Shown: positions 34,556-46,041 of the stretch, piece after piece
How positions within the stretch are numbered: the stretch's first letter is position 1
Layout: each line of letters starts with the position of its first letter
Source: Selaginella tamariscina
Taxonomy: Eukaryota > Streptophyta > Lycopodiopsida > Selaginellales > Selaginellaceae
Reading direction: 5' to 3'
NCBI GenBank assembly: GCA_003024785.1
Contig: PUQB01000003.1
Location: 1,783,348 to 1,847,347 of the forward strand
DNA length: 64,000 nucleotides
Program-made: the position numbers and the translations under genes
The notes under the pieces: model-generated
What the model was told of the DNA's origin: nothing
Databases searched by the model: none
Seen by the model: the letters and a program-made list of their open reading frames with translations, nothing else

Positions 34556-35283
34556 CAACAAACAAACAACCAGTAATGCAGTATGTAATGCTTTTCCTTG
34601 CAACAACATACGCCCATACACATCTAAGGAAATTTGTCATATTCCTTTCGTGTGGATTGATGCACTCCCGGATGCACAACTTCCAAAAGAAATCAAAATT
34701 GTAAGAGATAGAGCATTCACAATGAACTCCAATAATCTGGGTTTGGATTTAAAGTTTTCACTTCATCTAGACCTCACATTATAGTTGGCTACTTCTGTGG
34801 TTTCAGGTTTGCATCATTTTGTTAAATGCCCCCCTTGGGCATCTGCTGAGTTGACAACAAATGCATGTTTTACTCATTATATATTCTCTCTTTTGCAGGA
34901 ATGCCATTACAAGATCATTTACAACACTTTGCTTCATTGAATGATTTACATTGTTCAAACATTGCAGTGGTTTTACTGCATACTTTGCAAAATATATATT
35001 GATTTTCGCAAATGCCATGTGGAAAAATGTGATGGTGCATGCTAGTTTGTGTTTTCCCTTGGCATCAATTTAGAGTTCATGTTTTACTCCTGCTCTTGCG
35101 CAAAGTTATTTAAAATAATAATATATATTATTCTAGTCGATCCATAACAAAGCTAATGCCTCACGTGGTTTACAAGTTTCAGTCTCATAATGTCTTACAT
35201 GTGCTTCCACTGAAGTATCATGTCCTCTTCTATAGCTAAAGTATCATGTTCTCTTCTATAGCTGAAGCATGTAGATTGATCTC
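34556..35283. other. Non-coding part of the transposon left of the nested LTR element
   Basis: AT-rich, with no clear coding sequence. Around 34625-34690 a short open piece (GNLSYSFRVDxCTPGCTT-type) was not recognised. Confidence 0.35.
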
Positions 35284-35288
35284 AAGGG

Positions 35289-35873
35289 TGTCACGACCCG
35301 ATAAAGGATACAGTATTCCGGATACAGTATACAGGTTGTAGGATATTCTTACAGGATATTCCTACAGGGATTCCGAATATAGGATACGGTTGCAGGATAT
35401 TCCTACAGGATATGCCTAGAGGATAAGGGACATGTGGACTTATCTTAGCCTCTGCATGCATGCAACCACCTTTACATGCATGCAACCACTTTTAGCACTC
35501 ATGCCTAGATTAGCTCTTGGAGTTGTAAGCATAAAAGCTCCAACCTAAGTGTTGTACAATCAGTTATTATCAACACCAGTCTTACTACGATCAATCTTGT
35601 CTTGTCTTGCTCTTATCTTGCTTTTGCTCTCTCTTGTCTCACTCATGGATCTTATCCTGTTCCTGTCTTGTTCCTGGATCCTGTCCTGTCCTGTCTGTTC
35701 CTGGATCCTATCTGCCCTTCCATCCTGCTCCCGATTCCTGATCCTGTCCTGTCCTAATGCGCCTGTCTTGCTTCCTGAGTTCCTAAGTTCCTGTCCTGTT
35801 CTCTGTCCTGCTCCTGAGTCAAGCCTTCCTGTCTTGGAATCTGTTCTTCCTGGTTCCTGGATCATGCTTGACA
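35289..35873 (+). repeat. 5' LTR of the chromovirus
   Basis: 585 bp, TG...CA ends. The first 140 bp carry repeats of ggatattcctacagg-type wording, and the last 270 bp are a pyrimidine-rich tract with CCTGT/CTTGT repeats. tagctcttggagttg and ataaaagctcc (a TATA-like site) lie at about 35511-35543. Confidence 0.88.
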
Positions 35874-35998
35874 GTTTGATAGTAACTCCTTTTAGCTCTC
35901 CGTTTTCAGCTACTTTTTTTTCCTTGATTCTTTTCCTTCGTTTTCCTCCTTTTTTCTTTCATAAATCATGATTTTGAGCACTTTCAACGCGAGCACCA

Positions 35999-36840
35999 AA
36001 TGTTGCTTCATGAGCTGGCCACTTTGCGCCAAGTGGTCACGATCTGCAAGGTTCCACCAATGCGGCGCATGCAGCTGCTGATGCATCCTCCAAGGCTGCT
36101 GCGCAGGCTCTCTCAGCATTGGTTCCCTCTTCATCGAACTTTTCTTCGAGCCAAGATTAGCATGCCAGAAAAGTTCAGTGGCAATCGTGCCGATTTCCAA
36201 GGTTTCCTGAATCAGATCCGCTCTTGATCCGCATGCAACCACGCCGCTACTCGACTGATGCACAAAAGGTGGGTTTTTGGCATCCTTACTAAGTGGATCT
36301 CCACGGGCTTGGGTTGCCCCTTGCTGGAGCGTGACGACCCATTGATGGAAGACTTTGAAGGTTTCGTGGTGCCTTTGAAGCCTGCTTTGGAGATCCTGAA
36401 TAAGTATTCCATGCACGAAGTTACGAAGCTCACTCAAGGATCCCGACCAGCTTCCGTCTATGCATCCGAATTTCAGCAACTTTGCACGAACATTCCATGG
36501 GACGAGACTGCATTGATTGAACACTTCCGTTTTGGGTTGAGGGATGACGTGAAGGACCTTCTCCTTACGTTACCGGATGCCCAAACATTAGCGGAGATCA
36601 TGCAACAAGTGTTCGTTGCGACAACCGTTTGTTCGAGCGTCGTCAGGAAAGATCCCGTCAGCAGTTCCTGCAAACCAATCCTGCAGCTGTGGTACATGTT
36701 CCTGCACCACCTTCTGGAGTAGTTCCTATGGAGGTTGAGAAATCAAGCGTGGCTCTCTTTCCGCTGCTGAGAAGCAACGTCGCCGCAGTGAGAATCTATG
36801 CTTGTATTGTGGTGAAGCAGGACACAAGGTGGCAGAATGT
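35999..36840 (+). pseudogene. Chromovirus gag (capsid and CCHC knuckle), frame-broken
   Basis: Gag packages element RNA. KMPEKFSGNRADFQGFLNQ-like sequence at 36160-36220 starts the capsid homology. ERDDPLMEDFEGFVVPLKPA and SRPASVYASEFQQLCTNIPW, then FRFGLRDDVKDLLLTLP follow at 36330-36580. A zinc knuckle C-x2-C-x4-H-x4-C ([14 protein letters not shown]) is near 36796-36841 in another frame. Several frame changes separate these pieces. Confidence 0.7.
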
Positions 36841-37004
36841 CCTATTAAAGCCAGGAAGTTCAAGACGCGTGAAGTTGAAGCTGAAGTTCAGTCGGAAAAC
36901 TTCAATGTCCACTTCGTCTAGGAGCCGAAAGTTGCAGGCTCCATTGGTGCTGCTCATACCATTCCATCACTCAAGTTTCCTGTACACATTCATCTTAATA
37001 ATCG

Positions 37005-37368
37005 AGAGCTCAAGGAGTTTGCCCTGTTAGACACTGGTGCAAATGCATGCTTCATGGATGACACTTTTGCAATCAACATGGCATTTCGGGTGAAGTTGAA
37101 GCGTGCAGTTCCTGTAGAGTGGCCGATGGCGTCTGATTGCTTCTGGCGCAGTTACCCATGCTACCAACCTCTCTCTTGCAGTCATGGCACATTCAACTGT
37201 TCAATTTCCTTCAACTTGATCAAGACTCGGTCGACTCCCATCATTTTGGGCATGCCATGGTTCGTTGTTGCAAATCCGCAGATCAACTGGAGGTCTAGGA
37301 CACTCACGTTTTCCTCTCCGCAGCCAGGATCAATCCTGTACCTTCCTGTGTGCAGAATACATCCTTAG
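37005..37368 (+). pseudogene. Chromovirus aspartic protease
   Basis: FALLDTGANACFMDD carries the catalytic D-T-G-A motif near 37015-37060. Later ILGMPWFVVANPQINW matches the second conserved protease block. It processes the polyprotein. It is out of frame with gag and RT as read. Confidence 0.75.
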
Positions 37369-37799
37369 TCTGAGGCAGTACAAGCTACAGGATTGACCGT
37401 GCCTGTTCCTGTATCAGTGTTGAAGGTTCCTCACAGGATCCACCTCCTGTTGGTTCGTCAGCACACTCGCAGGCTTCCCCACTCCTGCAACCACGGACTC
37501 TGTACAGGATTCTTCCAATCCTGTACACTCGTCAACATCCACACAGGTTTTTCCCAATCCTGCTCTTTGTTACTCTGCTTCTGTTCCACCCCCCAAGATC
37601 CTTCCTCTTTTTCAGTCACAGCTCCCTCCTTCTCCTCTCCGAGTTCTTACCACTACCATGCATGAACTTGCCACTGATCCTGCTCCTTTCCACCTTTTTG
37701 CCTTTCAAGTAACTCCTACGTCCTCTTCTACCTTTCCTGTATGTCTGACTCTCCTGTTTTTCAATCTCCCTCTCCTTCTCCTTCTCCTCCTTCTTCCCT

Positions 37800-39060
37800 A
37801 CCATCCAAGTATCACTCCTTTAAGGACGTTTTTGACAAGCACAAGGCTGCAGTTCTTCCTGTTCACAGGTCCTACGACTGTCCTATTGATCTTGCGGAAG
37901 GAAAGACTCCACCGTTCGGACCGATTTATGCATTGTCACCCACAGAGTTGGAGGTTCTTCGTCAGTACATCGAGGACAACTTGGCATCCGGCTTCATTCG
38001 TCACTCAAAGTCCCCTGCAGGAGCACCTATCTTCTTTGTCAAGAAGAAGGATGGGAGTTTACGTTTGGTTGTGGACTACAGGGGTTTGAATCAAGTCACC
38101 ATTCGGAATCGGTACCCGTTGCCATTGATCCCGGAACTTCTCGATCGGCGAGGAGCAAAGGTGTTCACGAAGATCGACTTACGAGGGGCCTACAACCTTG
38201 TACGGATTCGTCCAGGCGATGAGTGGAAGACTGCCTTTCGTACAAGGTATGGACACTTCGAGTACACGGTATGCCTTTCGGCCTTACCAATGCCCCAGCC
38301 GTGTTCCAACACATGGTGAACGACATCTTTCGTGACTTCTTGGACCAGTTTGTGGTGATCTACCTCGACGACATTTTGATTTTCTCCAAGGACCAGGCGG
38401 CACATGACAAGCATGTACGATTAGTTCTACAGCGGCTTCGCGAGCATGGCCTGTACGAAGTTGGAGAAGTGTTTTTTCGATAGGGATTCTTGGAGTTCTT
38501 GGGCTACATCGTCTCTCCTGCTGGCGTTTCCATGGACATGCACAAGGTGAAGACCATCGTGGAGTGGGAGAGGCCCAAGTCTGTACGAGATGTACAATGT
38601 TTCCTTGGCTTTGCAAACTTCTACAGGCGGTTCATACAGGACTTCTCCAAGCGTGTACTTCCACTCACGGAACTCACCAAGCGCACAGGGTTTTCTCTTG
38701 GTCCGACAAGGCGGAACATGCATTCACAACACTCAAGGACGCCTTCACGACAGCTCCGATTTTAGCACATCCTGACCTTCTCGTCCTTTCTTCGTTGAAG
38801 CAGATGCCTCGGATTTTGCAGTAGGATCCGTCCTATCAAAGTTGGAGAAGACAAGTTGCTTCATCCTGTAGCTTTTCACTCTCGTAAGTTCCTTTCGGCG
38901 GAGATCAATTACGAGATTCATGACAAGGAACTCAAGGCCATTGTGGATTCGTTTGAGGAGTGGCGGCATTTCCTGGAAGGTGCTGCATCCTGTACAAGTT
39001 CTTACGGATCACAAGAACCTGGAGTATTTCAAACGGCTCGAGTTCTCAGTCGGCGACAGG
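37800..39060 (+). pseudogene. Chromovirus reverse transcriptase and RNase H
   Basis: RT motifs are [93 protein letters not shown] and [12 protein letters not shown] (the YLDD active site). The thumb/RNase H region has [31 protein letters not shown] and [20 protein letters not shown]. Frame changes occur near 38268, 38465-38485, 38690 and 38820, among others. Confidence 0.85.
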
Positions 39061-39379
39061 CTAGGTGGGCGAGTTCCTATCACGTTTTGATTCGTCATCG
39101 TCTACAGGCCCGGTTTTCGGAATGGCAAGGCGGACGCATTGTCTAGGCGCTCTTACCTTGCACCGCCCGGGCGATCCTGCATATGACTGTCAAAGGCAAG
39201 TGTTGTTGGGTCCTGATCGTTCGGCTTGCGGCACTACAGGTTCATCAGGCTCCAGCAAATTCAACACTCCTACAGGACATCCGTTCGCAGTTGGCTACAG
39301 ACGACTTGGCAAAGAATGTGTTTCACACATTCATCCTGACGTTGCAAGTTCCTCTTCCTCCAGTTCCCGTCAGACTACA

Positions 39380-40745
39380 AGTTGTTCCATACAGGATGGA
39401 CTCCTGTACCGGGAAGGTCTCCTGTACGTTCCTGTTGGTATTTCCAGGACTCGTGTGGTACAGGATTGTCATGATACCCCGGCTACAGGACATTTTGGTG
39501 TGGCCAAGACAGTGGAGTTGGTGACTCGCAACTATTGGTGGCCTGGGTTGCGAGGTTTTGTGGAAAGGTTTGTACGGAGTTGTGACACTTGTAACAGGTC
39601 GAAGATGCCTCATCATGCACCCTCTGGTCTTCTTCGTCCTCTTCCTGTTCCTTCTGCTCCTTGGAGATCCATTTCTATGGATTTCCTCACAGATCTTCCT
39701 CCTTCTCGTGGATTCGATGCAGTTCTTGTGGTGGTTGACCGTTTCACCAAGCAGGCTCATTTCCTACCCTGCAACAAGACAGCTACAGGTCAGACAACTG
39801 CTGAGTTGGTGATCCGTGAAGTGTTCCGACATCATGGTCTTCCTGAGAGCATTGTTTCCGATCGAGGTCCACAATTCATGTCCAAGTTTTGGCGAGAGCT
39901 TCTTCGGAGTCTACAGGTTAAAGCGGATCTTTCTTCAGGATATCATCCGCAAACTGATGGGCAGTCCGAACGCACAATTCAGACCTTGGAACAGTATCTT
40001 CGTTGCTTCATCAGTTACCAACAGGACAACTGGTTGGACCTTCTTCCAATGGCGGAGTTTGCCTACAACAACTCCGTTCACGCATCTACAGGACAGACAC
40101 CTTTCTTTGCTCTTACAGGCCACCATCCACGTTTTGACTTTGCTCCTCCCGCTTCTCCTTCTTCCGCTCCTGCAGTACAGGATCGTCTCCAGCATCTTCG
40201 TCAGGTACAGGATGATCTCCGGGTTCATCTTCAGCAGGCACAGGAACGATACAAGCATCATGCTGATGCTCACCGTCAGCCGGCACCTGCATACAAGATT
40301 GGTGATCTCGTGTGGCTTCTTCGTCGAACATTTGCACCAACAGGCCTTCTTCTAAGTTGGATTTTCAACGATTGGGCCCTTACAGGATTGTGGCGGAGGT
40401 AATCCTGTAGCTTTCCGACTCGAGTTACCATCTACGGTGAAACTTCATCCTGTGTTTCACACCTCCTTGTTGGAGCCGTATCATCCTTCTTCTCTTCCGG
40501 TCGTGCTTCTTCTCCTCCCCCTCCTGTGGTCATTGACACTGAACCTGAGTACGAAGTTGCAGCCATCCTTGATTCTCGTCTTCATCGCCGCCAACTCAAT
40601 ACTTGGTGGATTGGAAAGGTTATTTGCCTACTGATCGCACTTGGGAACCTGCATCCAACTTACTCCATGCTTCTTCCAAAGTTGCTGCCTTCCATCGGCA
40701 TTATCCTGCTAAACCAGGTCCCAAGACTCGTGGAACTCGTCTTTA
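39380..40745 (+). pseudogene. Chromovirus integrase with chromodomain
   Basis: The integrase has the H-H-C-C zinc-binding region (GHFGVAKTVELVTRNYWWPG, then CDTCNRSK) and the D,D-35-E core (SMDFLTDLPPS; ESIVSDRGPQF; SGYHPQTDGQSERTIQ). The GPY-like region (KIGDLVWL) and HPVFHTSLLEPYHPSS follow. At 40510-40740 a chromodomain reads [19 protein letters not shown], then in the next frame [20 protein letters not shown], with a one-base break between. Chromodomains steer insertion towards heterochromatin marks. The stop lies just before the 3' LTR. Confidence 0.85.
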
Positions 40746-40757
40746 GGGAGGAGGTGC

Positions 40758-41324
40758 TGTCACGACCCGATACAGGATATAGGATTCCGGATACAGGATA
40801 CAGGTTGCAGGATATTCCTACAGGATTCCGGATACAGGATACGGTTGCAGGATATTCCTACAGGATATGCCTAGAGGATAAGGGACATGTGGACTCATCT
40901 TAGCCTTGCATGCATGCACCACTTTAGCATGCTGCATGCAACCACTTTTAGCACTCATGCCTAGATTAGCTCTTGGAGTTGTGAGCATAAAAGCTCCGAC
41001 CTAATTGTTGTACAATCAGTTACTATCAACACCAGTCTTACTACGATCAATCTTGTCTTGTCTTGTCTTTCTTGCTTCTTGTTCTCCTGTCCTGTCCTGC
41101 TCCTGTCTTGTTCCCGGATCCTGTCTGTTCCTGTCTTGTTCCTGATCCTATCCTGCGCCTTCTTGTCCTGCTCTCGGATCCTATCTGTTCCTGTTTTGCT
41201 CCTGGATCCTATCCTGCGCCTGGTCTTGCTTCTGAGTTCTTAAGTTCCTGTCTTGTTCTCTATCCTGCTCCTGAGTCTTCTTGGAATCATGCTGTCTTCC
41301 TGGTTCTTAGATCGTGGCTTGACA
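40758..41324 (+). repeat. 3' LTR of the chromovirus
   Basis: 567 bp, matching the 5' LTR end to end with scattered substitutions and short indels in the tacagg repeats and the pyrimidine tract. Confidence 0.88.
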
Positions 41325-41329
41325 AAGGG

Positions 41330-42390
41330 TACCAAAGGCATTCAGTAGCTCACTGACATTGATATTGAGAGTTGCTACATGCTTGTTTTGCTGTGCCGTG
41401 GAGACTTGTGCTTAGGGTTATATGACCTTGGATTAGATCTCGATCAACTTGGACACCATGTTTTAAACATAAAACTTTTATGTAGTTTATTATGTTCCTT
41501 ATTGATAATAATTTTATTTTCATTTAATTAATGGGTGGTATATATGGGTGGTATATACCACTCTCTTAAAAGACTAAGTATCTCTCATAATACTCCACAA
41601 CTTCTCAAAAAAATTTGCTTAAAATCTCTTTACAAAAAGCTCACATTTTTTAAAGTGCACTTTTTCTCATTATATCTCTATACAGAAACATTTTTTGAAC
41701 ATTTTAACAAACGTGCATGTCATTTATAGACCTTTTCCTACCCACTTATAAGTTTTTAAAAACTTTTTATAAATTACCAAAATAACCTACTAGAATATTC
41801 CAAGAATATTCATATATATGGAATATTCTCTGTCCAATAGCTTATCAGAAGCCATTCAAAAAGCTAGTCATTTAAGATTATAAAGAGGCATTTTTAATAA
41901 GTACTAAGTATTTACAAATTATTCTAACAATGTGCAATCATGTAAGACCCCAATGATCCTTCACCGTCAAGCAAACAACTAGTTTGTTTCTCAATCCTCA
42001 TCTGATAAGTAAACCTTGGCTATGCACAAGCTCCTACTACATGTATGAGCTGTCGAAACCAATCACATCCAGTCCATGTAGAGTCCCTCTTTATCCACAG
42101 AACCTCCCCTTCCCAAAAAAAACTAGAGTCTGTGACAAATAAATGCAACCGCCATAGGTCTCGGTGTTTCAAACTAATAAACAACACGCTTGAATCGCTC
42201 CTCAATCTCTTTAGGAAGTCCCTCAAACACACACGATGAAAGCCATCTCTGCTAGTCTATTACAGGTGAAGCTGAGAGACTGTACTCGAGCACTCCTTCA
42301 CCAAGTCCTTGTAGAATGGATTCCAAACTATCCTTCTTCTTTGGGAACTTCTCCATGCTGTGAAGTATACAATGCTTGAATCCTTTCTCC
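41330..42390. other. Transposon interior right of the nested element
   Basis: AT-rich up to about 41.9 kb, then higher GC. It may hold the C-terminal end or 3' UTR of the HECT-like gene on the minus strand. No clear domain was found. Confidence 0.35.
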
Positions 42391-42393
42391 AAC

Positions 42394-44737
42394 TCAATGG
42401 CATTCATCAAAGAGAACCATATGGCATACCCTTACCATCACTCTTTCCACAGAGGCAAGGAAGGATGGACCTGGTTGCAAATGCAACAAGTGCATGGCAT
42501 AGTCTAAAAACCTTGTCTCCAAGCATGCCACCTCAAGCTGCACCTTTTGCACATCCAATGGGCAACTCTGACACTTCTTGAGAGAGGATATAGCTGCATG
42601 TATGTCTAGCCTTATGCACTGTAAGTCATGCTCAAAAAATGCCGCCATTTGCAAGTCTTGGATCATCCAAACCAGGTATGTTCCCCAAACATATGCTCAA
42701 GGCAACTTTGGTGCATGTGCGTGGAGCAGGCACATTATGTGTGAGGAGAAGAAAGAGCAGTAGCCCCATCATTTGAGCATCACGCTTTTCATCCATTGTG
42801 AGGTTGGAAAAGTGGAACCTCTTCGGGTGCCATATTCCAGAACGTCCATCTCCCCCATAGTACCGATGCAAATGCTCGGCAGCTTGCAACCAAGCCAACT
42901 GCAATGCCCGAGTAGTCGGTCCACCATAATCCTGTGTACCACGCTCAAAGATGATCCCACCTGGCACCTCCACCCCATATGTGATCTCCAACCTAGGGTA
43001 CATGTCCTCTAGCACAAATTTGGACTTCAATTGAGCAAACTCAAGTCCAGAAACAACTTCAAGGTCCACAGGCTTCTGCTGCCCAACAATATCCCGATAC
43101 GGTCCCAGAAGTGCATGGTGAGTGAAGTGCTGTTGCAATGTGTCCCATGCATTATCCACAAGTGTCGCAGCTACAGATGCATTTGTCACCATTCTTGTGT
43201 TTGGATTGGCATTCTTGTTTAGAATGTCAATGACTCCTTCAGGTCGGATGTGTTCCATGTCGGGAATCCTGTTGAAGACTACAGCAAGTGAGGCAATATC
43301 CCCATTATATGGTGTACAAGTATCCACTTGTTGCAACACATCACTGAGCAGATGACACTCTTCGCTATTTGCTGCTACTGAGGAGATTGCCATAGTTATG
43401 GATTCTCCAGAATAAGCACCTCCGAGTTGCAACTAAGCATGTCAGTCTTGCTCATCTCATATACAGAACTAAAGTGTGCCAAGGCCCCTTGGAATGTGAG
43501 CAAAAGTCGCTCATACTCTCGAATCCACCACTCCTTTGCAGATAACCCATCCCCGAGATCTATCACTGGTGTGTGATGTGAGGTGGATGTTGTTGCAAGC
43601 GGTGGTGTTGGAAGACACAATGTTGGAGGAGACATTGGGATAGATGAGTTGCGTGTAGAATTTGCTGTGACCGAAGCTTCAGCACTATCCCTGTTACCGC
43701 ATCAGATATGTTTTGTCTCATTATGGTATCTCCACTAGAGAACACATCTTCCTCTACTGACATAGTAACTCCTGGATGGGCATCACCATGTGTGTTGTTG
43801 ATGTAGCTTCCCAACGTCCCAGCATGTGTTGTTGTGGCTTGCTCCTCAGGCTCCCTAGAGGATTCTAGCTTCCCAAGGGCTATACCAATACTCCGCTTGT
43901 ACACATTTGTCTGACTTTGAGAGCACTGGTTAGCAGGGTCGTATATGTATATCACTGGAGAGGGTCCTAAAGTTGTCCTCGCATCTGGCATCACCAAAGA
44001 TCCTGGAGTGTCTGCTTGCCACCAATGGCATGACATGTTCAACAACCCCTTCTTCTGTGCGTCCTTGTCCTTGAATCTCTTCACCCAAAAGCCCATTTGC
44101 ATTGTGTAAGGAGCAAGTTCAGGTTGTACACATCAACTGATTGATAATAATGGCTTGTGCATGCTCAGGTTTTGGAGCCAATGCATTCCCCCAAGGCATG
44201 CTAGCAGGGAATTGAACAGGCACGTTCTCTAAAAGTTTTGTGTGTATTCTTCGTTCATTTCCAGTGCACATCGACCCTTCTCAATATGCCATTCAAGGGG
44301 AAGGGAGACATATCGTGTCTCCATTTGCAATGCTGGTTCATGCACCAACACATTCAACTGGCTTGAAGACCTTAGAAGAGAGCCTTCAACAAAGGCAATG
44401 TCTTGCACAAGCGGGCCCAAGCTCGACAAGTTCCCTAAAAATGGCCACATTAAACATTTACAGAAATGCATACAAAACTTCACTTACATGAGGTGCAATG
44501 AAAGTGTGGACATTTGCAATAGCTCCAAATCCTTGTGTGGAGCAGAGTAACCTGGCTTCGCTCCTCTGATTGCTTTTGGTTTGGCTGTGGCAATGGCGGC
44601 AACACATGAGAGGAACTACTGCCAACTTGCCTTGCCTTTGCGATCTCCTCTTCCATCTGCTGGCATGATCTAATGTAGGAGTCATCTTGCTGCAGAATAA
44701 CAATGCGTTCGGAGGCAGCTTTGCATTTCCTTCCCAT
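42394..44737 (-). pseudogene. HECT-like protein of the inverted-repeat transposon, frame-broken
   Basis: The minus-strand gene converges on the transposase. It starts around 44737 (MGRKCKAASERIVILQQDDS, a helical segment). The middle part (44.1-43.4 kb) has unrecognised wording such as SPVIYIYDPANQCSQSQ and GDGLSAKEWWIREYE. The last part at 43.43-42.4 kb resembles a degenerate HECT E3-ligase N-lobe and start of C-lobe: KSKFVLEDMYPRLEITYGVE, DYGGPTTRALQL, QMMGLLLFLLLTHNVPAP, LSICLGNIPGLDDPRL. A catalytic Cys of the C-lobe cannot be assigned. Frame changes occur near 43.6, 43.43 and 42.65 kb. The HECT assignment rests on spacing of conserved blocks and is uncertain. Confidence 0.45.
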
Positions 44738-45034
44738 TCCTCATACACACGCAAATGAAACCCTAAATGAACAGAGGTACCCTAATCGGGATTCCTAGGA
44801 CAATTCATTTCAAAAATTAATTCTTAAATAAAAAGGAATAATTCCATCCAATTTCATTATTTAACTGTCATGTACATGCCATATACATGAAAAAAATAAT
44901 AATAAAAAAAAATATTTTAGGAATAGACAGATTTTTTTTTATGATAGTGACAGCTTTTTTTCGGTGATCATCACCCTCGGAAAAAAAAAACATGTCGCTT
45001 GTAAGTAACGTACTGACCAAAAACGGATTGACAC

Positions 45035-45106
45035 ATGGCATAGTGATTTATCGGCCGCCGAAAAATCATAGTTACATATGACATGCCATAATATGATACC
45101 TTAAAG
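45035..45106 (-). repeat. Right terminal inverted repeat
   Basis: Inverted match to 32985-33058, ending in ataccttaaag followed by the target duplication gttt. Confidence 0.75.
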
Positions 45107-45110
45107 GTTT

Positions 45111-46041
45111 GAACTTGTGTAAGATTCTCATGTACTCTTGAGGTAATCCTCTTGGACCTCAAGGATATGATGGGATGCTATATGTCTTGTCTACTTCAGC
45201 ATCTAAAGGTTAGACATAATGTTGTTTATATAAAATAATGATGTTGAATGAATATGTAACAATGAAGTTTATCACATGTTAACCTTTTAAATCAATGCCT
45301 TTTATAGTTAACGATATTAAAACTTAATAAATCATGGTCACGACACACTAATATGACAATTTTTTATTGTGTGGTCATTAAGATCAATAAACAAGTATTT
45401 CTCCAATGTCTCTATTGTCATGCTTGTTCTTGAGTTTCTCTTTATGTGATTTGGATGTGAAAATCCTTTTTTATTAGAAAGGTATCAACATGAACAACAG
45501 CAAGGATTTCCCAGAGCTTCATCGTTTGTGGAGAAGAATTTTTCATGGTGAAATCATCCTGCATACCTCTTAAATAGTCTTTAAGGAATGAGTTGCAAAA
45601 TCACTAACCATTGTCAGAGTAAAGGAGTGTAATTCAGCTTTGATTACCTCAATATCCACAAGCATACCTTATTATTAAAGTAAAACCTCCAACCATTTCA
45701 AAGACTCTTGCTCAAGCTCAAGCTCAAGTCTGGGATAGTGGTTAGGATTGAAAAGCTTGCAAGTGATGCTGCTGGGGAGAAACATATTTACAAGCTAAAC
45801 TTTTTCTCAATGGAAGGTAGCGAGAGAGGTTATACTCTAAAGGTCTTTATCCAACTAGGTATAGATCTTGTTGCAGCAATTGTCACAAATCTGGAGCAAA
45901 GAATGAATGATTATGATGTATTTTAATGTCAAAGTGAATTTCCCCTTGCTTTCCACATTTGTTCATAAACATATATAAAAACTTAGTGCCACAACATATA
46001 GAATCCATGAGAAACTTCTTTATGAGATTGTTTTTTGTAAC
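45111..46041. other. Spacer with weak open frames
   Basis: A plus-strand frame at 45708-45926 shows some protein-like wording (EKLASDAAGEKHIYKLNFFS), but it lies in the 3' flank of the hAT relic on the other strand. No gene is supported. Confidence 0.35.

Larger units (their letters stand above)
35289..41324 (+). mobile_element. Full-length Ty3/Gypsy chromovirus nested in the transposon
   Basis: The 5' LTR (35289-35873) and 3' LTR (40758-41324) both begin TGTCACGACC and end CTTGACA. They are flanked by the perfect 5-bp target duplication aaggg (35284-35288 and 41325-41329). Between them lie gag, CCHC zinc knuckle, protease, reverse transcriptase, RNase H, integrase and a C-terminal chromodomain, in that order. 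The LTR copies differ at many positions and by several indels, so the insertion is not recent, and the polyprotein carries many frame changes. The wording of RT and integrase is of the Tf2/Tcn1-like chromovirus group known from fungi and seedless plants. A polypurine tract (agggaggagg) precedes the 3' LTR. The sequence after the 5' LTR does not match the initiator-Met primer site. Confidence 0.9.
32985..45106. mobile_element. 12.1-kb inverted-repeat DNA transposon with DDE integrase-like transposase and HECT-like gene
   Basis: The two ends are inverted copies. The left end starts ctttaaggtat and continues atatggcatgtcatatgtaa, tgattttctggcggccg. The right end read on the minus strand gives the same blocks (ctttaaggtat, tatggcatgtcatatgtaa, tgatttttcggcggccg). 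The match covers about 60-65 bp with few changes. A 4-bp direct repeat gttt flanks the element (32981-32984 and 45107-45110). Inside are a plus-strand transposase relic (33.35-34.43 kb), a minus-strand HECT-like gene (42.4-44.7 kb) and a nested LTR retrotransposon (35289-41324). Without that insertion the element would be about 6.1 kb. A 4-bp duplication is typical of integrase-related DNA transposons such as the Ginger group. Assignment to a named superfamily is not certain. Confidence 0.7.

Noticed and set aside
35560..35865. Minus-strand RIQEQD-type frame
   Set aside because: Antisense translation of the pyrimidine-rich LTR repeats.
39935..40355. Other-frame and antisense frames across the integrase
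   Set aside because: Shadows of the chromovirus integrase, which has all expected motifs in its own frame.
45708..45926. 72-codon plus-strand frame
   Set aside because: No recognised domain, and it lies in degraded transposon DNA beside the hAT relic.
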